A DNA stretch of 64,000 bases from UBA10649 sp963755335 (lineage in GTDB: Bacteria; Actinomycetota; Actinomycetes; S36-B12), in NCBI GenBank assembly GCA_963755335.1, contig CAVWJW010000004.1, forward strand, positions 1 to 64,000, read 5' to 3'. A model generated the notes under the pieces. The model saw nothing but the letters and a program-made list of their open reading frames with translations. It did no database searches and had not been told where the DNA came from. The stretch's first letter is position 1; every line of letters begins with the position of its first letter. The position numbers and the translations under genes are program-made. This document shows positions 18,959 through 27,664 of the stretch, piece after piece.

Positions 18959-20875
18959 GTGGAGTCCACGCTGGACCAGAAACTTGCCGATCTATTCCTG
19001 GTCGCCCTCATCCTGACCTTTTGCCTTGCCGTCCTACTTCGACCCGGCGATTCGTTGCTGCGTGGTCCAGCCAATCGAACGGTAGCGACCGCCACCATAG
19101 GGCTACTGTCCCTCGCAGTGGCCATCCAATGGCGACAGAATCCCTGGTTCGTTGGAGGCTTCCTCGGCGCGCTCCTTTGTGCCTCAGCATTGGCAAATTT
19201 CCCGCGGTTGCGGGTAACCTTTTCGCTCGGCTCAGGGCCACGACGGGTGGCGGCGACACTATTGGGTCTGGCGGTCGTCGGGTGCATCACACTCATGTTC
19301 GTATGGCCGCTGCTACATCCATCATTCGAGTCAACTTCGGCAGGTCTGACTTACACCGATACGCACTACGCGAGCACGATGCTCCCCGGCTACGACATGA
19401 TCTGCTGTCAAACGACGGGGAACGTTTCTCGAGCCAACTACGGAATCGGCATGCCGATCCTCACAGCGGCGATACTTCGCGCTCAAGAGTACTTCGGCGC
19501 TTCGGTCGGCAACCTGCAACTAGCCGTGCGGATCGGGGATCTCCTGCTGGTCGCGCTGATCCTTCTCGGACTGAGGCTCCTGAATCGTCGCCACTTCTGG
19601 TGGTTGACGGCCGTAGTTCTCATCGGTCTTCCCGCCCTCGCGCTCAACTCTGACACACGACCCAACCTCGTTGGTCTGCGCTATGTGCCCTTCATGGTCG
19701 GAACAGTGGTCTTGATCGTTTTGAGCCGCCGCACGGCGAAACCTATCGACGTCTTGACGGCAGCCTTGACGTCGGGTTTGGCGGTGGCAATCAGCCCAGA
19801 GACTGGAATCGCGCTGGCTCTTGGATTTGTAGCGTTTCTCATCATCACGTGGTATCGACCGTGTTCACCGCTAGCGAGCCTCACCAAGATTCTGATGGCC
19901 TTCACCGTCCTTACAGGCGCTTCCCTCCTTGGAGGCATGCTGCTGGCTCGGATTGTGGTGAAGGGCTCCGCATCCAGTGGTTCCTTCGATTCGGTCAGCA
20001 ACTTCATCACCGGGTTCGGTGGCTACTCGGTGGGATGGGATCCCGTCCTTGCCATCGTGGTTCTCGGAGCCGCTTTGGCGATTGTTCGCGCCACCTATCG
20101 CGCCCGGGGCGGCCTCGCGTCCGCGATGGACGCTTACCAATGCGGCATCGGAGTCACGATGCTGGCGTGGCTGATCTACTACGTGAATCGCCAGACTGAC
20201 ACCAACATCTGGTTCGAGTTCGTTCTACTCGTACTTCTGTGGGCACAACCAGTCGAGCGTTTGGGCCTGCGCGTCCTCAGCTGGCCCATCGGATCTGTCG
20301 CCCCCTACTCGTGGATAGCAGTCGCCCTCATCGGCGGACTGCTCCTTTCGGGAATCGGCGGCACGGTGCGTGCCCTTGGCGCAATCCCGAACGAACCACG
20401 AAACTGCGATCCGCCCTACGCGCTCATTGAATCGCGCTGCCTCGCTTCACCAGACGCGATGACGGTTAAGTCCCATTTGGAGTTTTTGGCGGGGCTTTCC
20501 AACAAAGGGGATTTCCTCGTCCTGACGCACCTACCCACGGCAGTTCGAATCCTCGGATTCAACGAATCCTTCCCGTGGTACGAACCGTTCGGGGAGGTCT
20601 TGAGGCCGGAAGATCTGGACACACTCGTGTCCTACATTGACCAACACGGGCCTCCGTATCTCATCGTTGAGGATCCGAAGACAGTCCAGTCCCAACAACT
20701 GCGCAACGTCGTCGAGCATCAATCGACCGTCTTGCGCCGCCTAGATCGGTACACTTTCGACTCTGCCGACGAAGGGCTGGTTGGTCTACCACAGGGCGGT
20801 CACCTAATGACGGCGCTTGCCGAGCCGTCGCAACGGGGCGGTGACCCGCCAGCTGCGGCTCGACAGGATGGCTGA
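18959..20875 (+). CDS. Polytopic membrane protein of lower G+C, unknown function
   Basis: 638 residues with about eleven hydrophobic segments (for example FLVALILTFCLAVLLRPG, VVGCITLMFVWPLLHP, IGDLLLVALILLGLRLL). A hydrophilic C-terminal domain of roughly 150 residues follows (MTVKSHLEFLAGLSNKGDF, DQHGPPYLIVEDP). The topology recalls GT-C or O-antigen-polymerase-type envelope proteins; I cannot name a family. Its base composition differs from its neighbours: two 60-base lines counted by hand (20461 and 20521) are 50% and 57% G+C. The last 24 codons are antisense to the conserved tail of the gene at 20804, so the natural stop may have been lost. No frame jump is evident. The start is uncertain (see 18784-18958). 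Recent acquisition is likely. Confidence 0.62.
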   Translation: MESTLDQKLADLFLVALILTFCLAVLLRPGDSLLRGPANRTVATATIGLLSLAVAIQWRQNPWFVGGFLGALLCASALANFPRLRVTFSLGSGPRRVAATLLGLAVVGCITLMFVWPLLHPSFESTSAGLTYTDTHYASTMLPGYDMICCQTTGNVSRANYGIGMPILTAAILRAQEYFGASVGNLQLAVRIGDLLLVALILLGLRLLNRRHFWWLTAVVLIGLPALALNSDTRPNLVGLRYVPFMVGTVVLIVLSRRTAKPIDVLTAALTSGLAVAISPETGIALALGFVAFLIITWYRPCSPLASLTKILMAFTVLTGASLLGGMLLARIVVKGSASSGSFDSVSNFITGFGGYSVGWDPVLAIVVLGAALAIVRATYRARGGLASAMDAYQCGIGVTMLAWLIYYVNRQTDTNIWFEFVLLVLLWAQPVERLGLRVLSWPIGSVAPYSWIAVALIGGLLLSGIGGTVRALGAIPNEPRNCDPPYALIESRCLASPDAMTVKSHLEFLAGLSNKGDFLVLTHLPTAVRILGFNESFPWYEPFGEVLRPEDLDTLVSYIDQHGPPYLIVEDPKTVQSQQLRNVVEHQSTVLRRLDRYTFDSADEGLVGLPQGGHLMTALAEPSQRGGDPPAAARQDG

Positions 20876-22493
20876 CAGGGCCGCAGCGTCGGCGGCCGCG
20901 GAGTCCGCGCCCACCGCGCTCGTGGCCACCTCCGGCATGTGCGTGATGTGCTCGAAGAACTCGACGAGCCGGGTCGCGAACTCCGCCCACGTGTAGCGAT
21001 CGATCGCCAGGTGCAGGCCGGCCACCCGACGATCGCGCGCGCCCTGGTCGGTGAGCAGGTCGACGAGGTCGCGGGCGTGGTCGTCGATCGTCCATCGGCG
21101 CGGCAGGTCACTGAGCCCGGAGATCTCCCGCAGCGGCCCGAAGTCCGTGAAGACCGACGGCGTGCCGAGTACGGCCGCCTCGTAGGGCACGAAGCCGAAG
21201 CCCTCCGCACTCGTCGGGTAGAGCACGACGTCCGCGTTGGCCAGCAGCCAGGCGCGGCTCTGCGAGCTCACATGCCCGACCGTGTGGATGCGGCCGCGCA
21301 GGTCGAGGTGCCGGGCGACCAGGTCGTCCTCGTCCTTCTTCGAACTGCTGCTCTTGACATGCAGGCCGGCGAGGACGAGATCGCACGGCTGGCCATCCTG
21401 CAGCGCTCGCTGCCAGACCTTGATCGCGAAGTCGCGGTTCTTGTGCTGGAAGTCGTTGCCCAGGACCGCCACGAACCGGCGGTCGCGCAACGTCGCGACG
21501 AGTTCGGCAAGGTCCTCACCGGGAGCGTCGGGGGCTTGCTCGCGGGAGATGTGATCGAGGCCCAGCGGGAGCGGCAGCACGCGGTCGGGCTCGAGCCGCG
21601 GCACCTCGTCGAGCAGGCGCTCGGCCACGTCGTTGCTGATCGTGGTGATCCCGTCGACGCTCAACGCGATCCGACGCTGCAGGGAGCGGTAGGCGTGCCA
21701 CGCCTGCTCGCTGCCGTGGTACCGCGGGATGTCGTAGGCGATCAGGTCGAGGTACGTCGTGATGATGCGCGACCCGAGGCGGCGGGCCGAGGAGATGTTG
21801 CTGCGGCCGTCGATCTGATTGGGGTACCAGACGACATCGGAGATCGGGACGTCCTCGCCCGGGCTCACGAGCCGGATCTTGGGCGAGTCGGCAAGGTGCG
21901 CCGCATACGAGGGCAGCGCGTCGAGGCCGACGAGACGGATCTCGGTGACGGCGTCCTGAAGGGCGAGCGCCCCGAGCGCGGAGGTGGTGAGCACCTGCGC
22001 GCCGGTCTCGTGCGGACCCAGCCACGTGACGTCGACAGCGATGGTGAGCCGGCCGCTGCGCGGGCGGTACTGACGCAGCGCCGCGTGGTGGGCGCTGCTG
22101 GGGTCGTCCACCTCAGCCACGTCGACGTCCGCCGCGCGCGAACAGCGCCTCGGCCCGCGCCACATCGGTGCTTCCGGTGACCCACCAGTCGTGCCACAGG
22201 CCCCGCTCGGCGGCCTTCCCCAGCCAGGACTTCAGGGCCTCGGGATCGTCGGCATCCAGCGGGCCGACGAGGTCCTCGAGATCCGTGGCGACCGCGACCA
22301 GGGGTCCGGCCGGGGCCGTCGCCCGCAGCCACCGGCTCGAAGCGCCCGGCCCTGCGACAAGTGACACGCTGGCGATCCGCGGATCGGAGTCCACCCGCGC
22401 GGTGAACTCGCTCAGCCGATCCATGGTGAGCAGGGCGGGATCCCCGACGACCACGAGAGTGCGGCCCTTGCGGGAACGAATGGTCTCGGTCAT
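20804..22493 (-). CDS. GT4 glycosyltransferase with N-terminal extension (one frame jump)
   Basis: About 560 residues from ATG 22493. The first 125 residues (TLVVVGDPALLTMDRLSEF...WLGKAAERGLWHDWW) are a separate alpha/beta-looking region. A jump near 22140 joins it to the GT4 domain: TIAVDVTWLGPHETGAQVLT, VWYPNQIDGRSNI, IITTYLDLIAYDIPRYHG, VAVLGNDFQHKNRDFAIKVW and TSAEGFGFVPYEAAVLGTP. The extreme C-terminus is SSRSWRVTAPLRRLGKRRH, a short tail shared with other transferases in this window. It is seven bases downstream of the GT2 gene, so it belongs to the Wzm/Wzt transcription unit. It is convergent with, and overlaps by 72 bases, the membrane protein gene. Confidence 0.78.
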
Positions 22494-22500
22494 GCGGTGC

Positions 22501-24243
22501 TCACAAGGCCTCGTAGATGCGTTGCAGATCCTGGTTCAGCGCGGATGAGTAGTACGGATCGACCGGGTACGCGCTCGACCACCGCTGGCGGAACAACTGC
22601 CCCTCTGCGGAGTCCGACTTCTTGCGGGCCATCGTGGCACCCTCGTAGTGCGTGAAGTGCGCGTATGGCGTCCACGCTACGCGATGGCCGGCCTGGTGGG
22701 CGCGCAGGCAGAAGTCCACGTCGTTGAAGTCGCGCGCGAACGCCTCGTCGAACCCGCCGAGCTCGTCGAAGACGACGGTGCGGACGAGCATGGCCGCGGC
22801 GGTCACCGCGAGGTAGTTGCGCGGCGTGAGCGTGGAGCCGAAGTAGCCGGTCTCCTTGCCCGGCTTCCCGATCCAGCAGTGCGTCGGACCGCTGGGCAGC
22901 AGCACCATGCCCACGTGCTGCAGACGCCCGTCCGGGTACGTCAGCCGGCAGCCGGTGATGCCCACGCCGTCGATCTGCCCGATCTCGAGCATCCGCGTGA
23001 CGGGATTCGGTGCCGCAACGGTCGTGTCGTCGTTCAGCAGCAGCAGGTAGTCGCCGGTCGCGGCCGCTCGCCCGGCGTTGATCGCCTCGGAGAAGTTGAA
23101 CGCATCGGTCTCGTGGACGACGTGCTTGAGTCGATGACGCGCCTGCACGTCGACCCGCACATCGGGGATCACTCCGGTCGTCAGGACGATGATCTCGAGC
23201 GTCGTCGCGGTCTCGTGCTCCATCAGCGACCGCACGGCGTCGTCGACGTAGCGCCCCGTGCCGTGGTCATTGGGCGTGCCGATCGTCGGGATGATGACGG
23301 ACACAACAGGGTCGCCGTCCACCCGCGGGTGCACCTCGTTGAGGCCGCGCACTGCGCTCGGCCCGACGGTGCCGCCGCCGAAGGTGCGGTCGACGTGCTC
23401 CTGCTGCACGCGCGCCGCCGCGTCCTGGGCCCACGGCTTGGCGTCGATCGTCAGCGCGGTCGACTCCGCCCACGCCCGCCAGTGGTACAGCGGCTGTGGC
23501 AGGTGCACCACGCGCTGGAGTCGTGGCAGCAGGCGCAGGGCGAGGTCGAAGTCCTGCGCACCGTCCATGTCGCTGCGCAGGCCGCCGACTTCGTTGACCT
23601 GGTCGCGGCGGAACACGGTGAAGTGGCACAGGTACATCTGCGTGAGCAGCAGCTCGGGCGAGAAGTCCGGCTTGCAGTACAGCTCGTAGTGCTCGCCCTT
23701 GAAGGTGACCTTGTCCTCGTCGGAGTACACCGCGTCCGGGAACGAGTGCTCCTCGAGGGCGCGCGAGAACGTGTCGATGCACCGCGGGTCGAGGAGGTCG
23801 TCGTGGTCGAGCATGCCGATGTACTCGCCGGTCGCCTGCGCGAGTGCCGCGTTCAGGGCGGACGAGATGCCGCCGTTCTCCTTGTCCACGACGATGACTC
23901 GCGAATCGGCGTCATGCTCGGCGGCGAAGGCGTGCAGGAATTCGCCGACCTCGGCCTTCGTCGAGCCGTCGTTGACGACGACAAGCTGCCAGTTGCGTGC
24001 TTGCTGCGTGACCACCGATTCGAGGCACTGACGCAGGAAGGTGATGGGCGGGTTGTAGACGGGCACGAGGATCGAGATCGTCGTGAGGTAGCTGGTCGTC
24101 CCGGCCGGCACGTCGGCGGCCTCGAGCAGCCACGCCTTGTACTGCTTGCCGATATTGCGCTCGTACACCTTGCGCTTGACCCAGCGCTTCGCGCGCCCGG
24201 CGCGGCGCTTCGCCTTGATGATCGGATTCGTCTCAGCGACCAC
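22501..24243 (-). CDS. Large GT2 protein with two glycosyltransferase domains
   Basis: An intact protein of 580 residues. A basic N-terminus (AKRRAGRAKRWVKRKVYERN) may bind the membrane surface. The first GT2 domain (about 55-260) has TISILVPVYNPPITFLRQCL, NDGSTKAEV, ATGEYIGMLDHDDLLDP and DMDGAQDFDLALRLLP. The second (about 310-540) has VSVIIPTIGT, FNFSEAINAGRAAATGDYLLLLNDDTTV, ELGGFDEAFARDFNDVDFCLRA and AWTPYAHFTHYEGAT. This tandem arrangement is common in O-antigen and capsule loci, where each domain can form a different bond. It begins six bases after the wzt stop, so it is in the exporter operon and probably acts on the exported glycan. Confidence 0.85.
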   Translation of the reverse strand: MVAETNPIIKAKRRAGRAKRWVKRKVYERNIGKQYKAWLLEAADVPAGTTSYLTTISILVPVYNPPITFLRQCLESVVTQQARNWQLVVVNDGSTKAEVGEFLHAFAAEHDADSRVIVVDKENGGISSALNAALAQATGEYIGMLDHDDLLDPRCIDTFSRALEEHSFPDAVYSDEDKVTFKGEHYELYCKPDFSPELLLTQMYLCHFTVFRRDQVNEVGGLRSDMDGAQDFDLALRLLPRLQRVVHLPQPLYHWRAWAESTALTIDAKPWAQDAAARVQQEHVDRTFGGGTVGPSAVRGLNEVHPRVDGDPVVSVIIPTIGTPNDHGTGRYVDDAVRSLMEHETATTLEIIVLTTGVIPDVRVDVQARHRLKHVVHETDAFNFSEAINAGRAAATGDYLLLLNDDTTVAAPNPVTRMLEIGQIDGVGITGCRLTYPDGRLQHVGMVLLPSGPTHCWIGKPGKETGYFGSTLTPRNYLAVTAAAMLVRTVVFDELGGFDEAFARDFNDVDFCLRAHQAGHRVAWTPYAHFTHYEGATMARKKSDSAEGQLFRQRWSSAYPVDPYYSSALNQDLQRIYEAL

Positions 24244-24249
24244 GGTGAC

Positions 24250-25474
24250 TCACTCGAGGGTGATCTCGGGATGGAGCTCGACGAGGCCCTGGCCGATCTC
24301 TCCACGCGGGCTGCGCACGGCGAACTCGACCGCGTCGTTCCACGAGTCGAGCAGCCGCGAGCCGGTGTGGTCGAAGACGTCGATGTGCACGCGATAACGC
24401 CCGGGCAGCAGCGGGTTGTCGACCAGCGCCATCGTCACGCGGCGATCACCCTCGACGTAGCCGAAGTCGACGCCCCATCGGTGGTTCGACAGCATCGTCA
24501 GGAGCGTGCCGGAGTCGTGCTGAAGGGCGATGCGGACGTTGGGGCCGAGCACGGGTGCCGCGGAGGAGAGATCGAGGCGGATCTTGAAGGTGGCACCGGT
24601 CTCGGCGTGGCTGATCGGGCTGCCATCGACGTCGATGATCTCGGCGGCCGTGACGCGCAGCGTCTGGTCGCCGCCGCGCACGCTGGTGTCGTCATCGGCG
24701 CGCACCGCCGCCACCATCGGATTGCGAGCCGACTCCTCGGCGTTGACCTTGCGCAGGTAGGACGCGATCGTGTCGACGGGCGAACCGTGCTCGAGCATGA
24801 CGCCCCGCTCGAGCCAGGCGATCTCGTCGCACAGGCCCTCGAGCTGGCCGAGCCCGTGGCTGACGACGACGATCGTGCGTCCGGACCGGCGCAGTGGTAC
24901 AGGTGGTCGAAGCACTTGCGCTGGAACTCCTCGTCGCCGACGGCGAGGACCTCGTCGACGAGGAGGACGTCGGGCTTCATGTGCACGGCCACCGAGAAGC
25001 CCAGGCGCACGTACATGCCGCTGGAGTAGTGCTTGACGGGGTCGTCGATGAAGTCGCCGAGTCCGCTGAAGTCGATGATCTCGTCGGTGATCGCGCCGAT
25101 CTCCTTGCGCGACAGGCCGAGGATCGAGCCGTTGAGGCCGATGTTCTCGCGGCCGGTCATGTCCGGATGGAAGCCGGCGCCGAGCTCGATGAGGGCAGCG
25201 ACGCGGCCCGTCCGTCGTGATGGATCCCGTGGTCGGCCGGTAGATGCCGCCGATCATCTTGAGCAGCGTGGACTTGCCCGAGCCGTTGTGGCCGATCAGG
25301 CCGTAGACGCTGCCCTTGGGGATCTGCAGCGACAGGTCGCGCACCGCCCAGAAGTCCTCGGCGTTGCGCGCGCGCCCGCGGACGATCCGCTCCTTGATGC
25401 TGTTGCGGCGGTCGGTGTGCCGGATGAAGCGCTTGCCGACGCCGTCGATGTCGACGGCCAGAGGACTCGGTCAC
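24250..25474 (-). CDS. wzt: Polysaccharide ABC exporter ATPase, Wzt type (frame jumps)
   Basis: About 405 residues from GTG 25474, overlapping the permease stop. The ATPase domain has Walker A GLIGHNGSGKSTLLKMI, signature YSSGMYVRLGFSVAVHM, Walker B DVLLVDEVLAVGDEEFQ and H-loop VVVSHGLGQLEGLCDEI. The last 160 residues (TLRVTAAEIIDVDGSPISH, FKIRLDLSSAAPV, FGYVEGDRRVTMALVDNPL) form a Wzt-type C-terminal beta-sandwich. In known Wzt proteins that domain recognises the finished glycan or its terminal group. Frame jumps occur near 25455, 25200 and 24890. It powers export of undecaprenyl-linked polysaccharide together with the permease. Confidence 0.87.
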
Positions 25475-26273
25475 AGCATCTCCCCGATGTCCTCGCTCCA
25501 GCGATTGAAGATCGCGAAGCCGGCCCAGAAGGTCAGGAAGCCGCCGAGCAGCAGGGCGAGGATCGACCACGCGGGCGGCGCGACGAGGGAGTACATGACG
25601 TCGTGCATGCCCTGCACGTACCACGACATCGGGTTGAGCTTGATGATCCAGGCTCAGCCGATCTCGTTCTGGCCGTCGAGCATGCTGATCGGGTAGAGGA
25701 CCGGGGTGAGGAAGTACAGCGCGCCGAGCACCACGGCGACGATGTACTGCACGTCGCCGAAGCGGGCGTTGATGATCGACAGCACCAGGCCGATGCCCTG
25801 CGCGAAGAGCACGCAGCCGACCAGGATCGGGATGGCGAGGATCCACGTCCAGCCGACGTTGCGCAGCCACAGGAACATGAGCGATCAGGACGGTGAGCTC
25901 GAGCACGACCTGGATCGAGCTGGACGATCGAGGCACCGAGCATCGGCGTCCACGCCGGGAACTGCACCTTCTTGAGCAGCTCGCCGTTGGACTTGAGCTG
26001 CGTCATCGACAGGTTGAGCAGGCTGGAGAACAGGTTCCACGTGACCAGGCCGGTGAACAGGAACGCCGCGTACGAGGCTCCTTCGCCGTTGCCCAGCGGC
26101 GGCGCCTTGATCCGGAAGACCGTGCTGAACACCGCGGCGAAGACGATGAGGGTCGCGAGCGGCTGGATCAGCGACCAGGCCCAGCCCAGGACGCTCGCCC
26201 GATAGCGGGTGGCGAAGTCACGATTGGCGAAGGCCCAGACGAGTGCGCGCTGGGTGTAGAGGTCGGTCAGCAC
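25471..26273 (-). CDS. wzm: Polysaccharide ABC exporter permease, Wzm type (frame jumps)
   Basis: About 265 residues. The ABC-2 permease N-terminus LYTQRALVWAFANRDFATRYRASVLGWAWSLIQPL is very typical of Wzm/TagG proteins, followed by FAAVFSTVFRIKAP, FLFTGLVTWNLFSSLLN and the amphipathic NGELLKKVQFPAW. The middle helices (MFLWLRNVGWTWILAIPIL, VAVVLGALYFLTPVLYPIS) sit in other frames after jumps near 25920, 25877 and 25655. The C-terminus is WAGFAIFNRWSEDIGEML. The best start is GTG 26273, with GAGGAG about 11 bases upstream; no ATG is in frame. Partner of Wzt; first gene of the minus-strand exporter unit, divergent from the secreted protein at 26393. Confidence 0.84.
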
Positions 26274-26392
26274 CAGCCCCCACCTCTCCTCGTCATGACC
26301 TGCGAATCCTACCCGCCGCCTCATGCGTGGATGTGAGCCGATTTGCCCGACCCGCTCGGTAGCCTCGTCACGACGGCTCTCTAGGAGGATCC

Positions 26393-27634
26393 ATGTCCCT
26401 GCACTTGTCCCGATCACGCGGCACCCGCTCACTTGCGGCCATCGCTCTTGCCCTGGGCGTGACGGCTGGCCTCAGCCTCGCCGCGGGCGCGCCGGCGCAG
26501 GCAGCCTCGAAGGGCTTCATCGCGGCCCCGAACGGCATGGTGGGCGTCTCCGAGTCGATCACCATCAACGCACCCAGCGCCGTCGGCCAGACCGTGACGA
26601 TCGGGCTCACGCTCGGCGGCACCGCGCAGACGCTGCAGACGGTCATCGGATCCAACGGCTATGGCGCCGTCACGTGGACTCCGGGCGGCGCCGGCACGTG
26701 GGCGATCAACGGCCTGGGCACGATCGCCAGCGTCGGCAGCACGTCAGTGACCGTGGCGGCGATGCCGACCTACACCGTGCTCCTCGCGCAGAACGCCGTG
26801 CAGCAGGGCGCCAACAACAACATCCTCGCGGCCGTCGTCGCGCCCATCGGCACCCTCGCGCCGACCGGCTCGGTCACCCTGAGCACCGCCGGCGGCGCCG
26901 CCATCACGAGCGCCCCGCTCACGGGCGCCTACGGCGTCTCGACGTCGACTGCGACGCTGAACTGGAACCCGTCGCAGGGCGGCCCGATCGCGATCCAGGC
27001 GTCCTACACGCCGGCGTCGGGCGGGCAGCTCGCGTCGACCAGCCCGAACTCGCAGCCGAACTCCAGCACCGCGCTGCCCACGGTGGCCATCCGCTGGCCG
27101 GCCAACCTGTACGTCGGTTCGACGACGGTGCTGCAGGCGGTCCTGGGCAACGGGATCCCCGACGGCAGCGTGGCCTTCTCGTTCGACGGCATCGGCGTGA
27201 GCGGATCGATCGCCACGACCAACGGCGTCGGCTCCTTCCAGTGGTCACCGCCGAGCACCGGCATCCACACGATCAGCGTCAACTACACCGGCAACAAGCC
27301 CGGCTTCAGCGGCTCGTCCTCGCAGGTCGTCAACATCCAGGGGGCGCGACTCGCCGACAACCTGACCGTCGATCCGCCGACCCAGCCGGTGTGGTCGATC
27401 GCGACGCCGATCATCATGACGGCCGGCAAGACGGTCACCTTGGCGGGCACCAGTCAGTCCGGGACCACCGTGCTGTTCAGCGAGCAGGGGCCCTGCGTCA
27501 TCGCCGGCGCCGTGCTGACCGCGCTGAGCCCCGGCCAGTGCCAGGTCACGGCGTCGTCGCCCGGCAACTCGCAGCTGACGCCAGGCAGCGAGACCTACAC
27601 GATCACGGTGAACAAGGCACCCAAGAAGAAGTAG
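26393..27634 (+). CDS. Secreted protein with Ig-like repeats
   Basis: An intact protein of 413 residues from ATG 26393, with AGGAGG at 26382-26387. The signal peptide is basic, then ALALGVTAGLSLAAGAPAQA, with cleavage after AQA. The mature part is rich in Thr, Ser, Gly and Ala. It contains about four beta-sandwich repeats of the bacterial Ig-like (Big_3_5) kind, recognisable by GYGAVTWTPGGAGTWAI, YGVSTSTATLNWNPSQGG, GVGSFQWSPPSTGIHTISVNYTG and the final QCQVTASSPGNSQLTP. It ends in basic KAPKKK. It has no sortase motif or membrane anchor. Position beside the exporter suggests a cell-surface matrix or glycan-binding role, which is inference only. Confidence 0.8.
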   Translation: MSLHLSRSRGTRSLAAIALALGVTAGLSLAAGAPAQAASKGFIAAPNGMVGVSESITINAPSAVGQTVTIGLTLGGTAQTLQTVIGSNGYGAVTWTPGGAGTWAINGLGTIASVGSTSVTVAAMPTYTVLLAQNAVQQGANNNILAAVVAPIGTLAPTGSVTLSTAGGAAITSAPLTGAYGVSTSTATLNWNPSQGGPIAIQASYTPASGGQLASTSPNSQPNSSTALPTVAIRWPANLYVGSTTVLQAVLGNGIPDGSVAFSFDGIGVSGSIATTNGVGSFQWSPPSTGIHTISVNYTGNKPGFSGSSSQVVNIQGARLADNLTVDPPTQPVWSIATPIIMTAGKTVTLAGTSQSGTTVLFSEQGPCVIAGAVLTALSPGQCQVTASSPGNSQLTPGSETYTITVNKAPKKK

Positions 27635-27664
27635 CCGTTCAGCAGTCAGGGGCCGTGGTGCGAG

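Noticed and set aside
18828..19016. A short gene between rmlA and the membrane protein
   Set aside because: The 62-codon frame has no homology, no ribosome site and overlaps the better frame of the membrane protein.
22648..25029. Plus-strand open frame of 793 residues
   Set aside because: It is the antisense of the GT2 and wzt genes, with no domain, poor start context and a composition set by the opposite strand.
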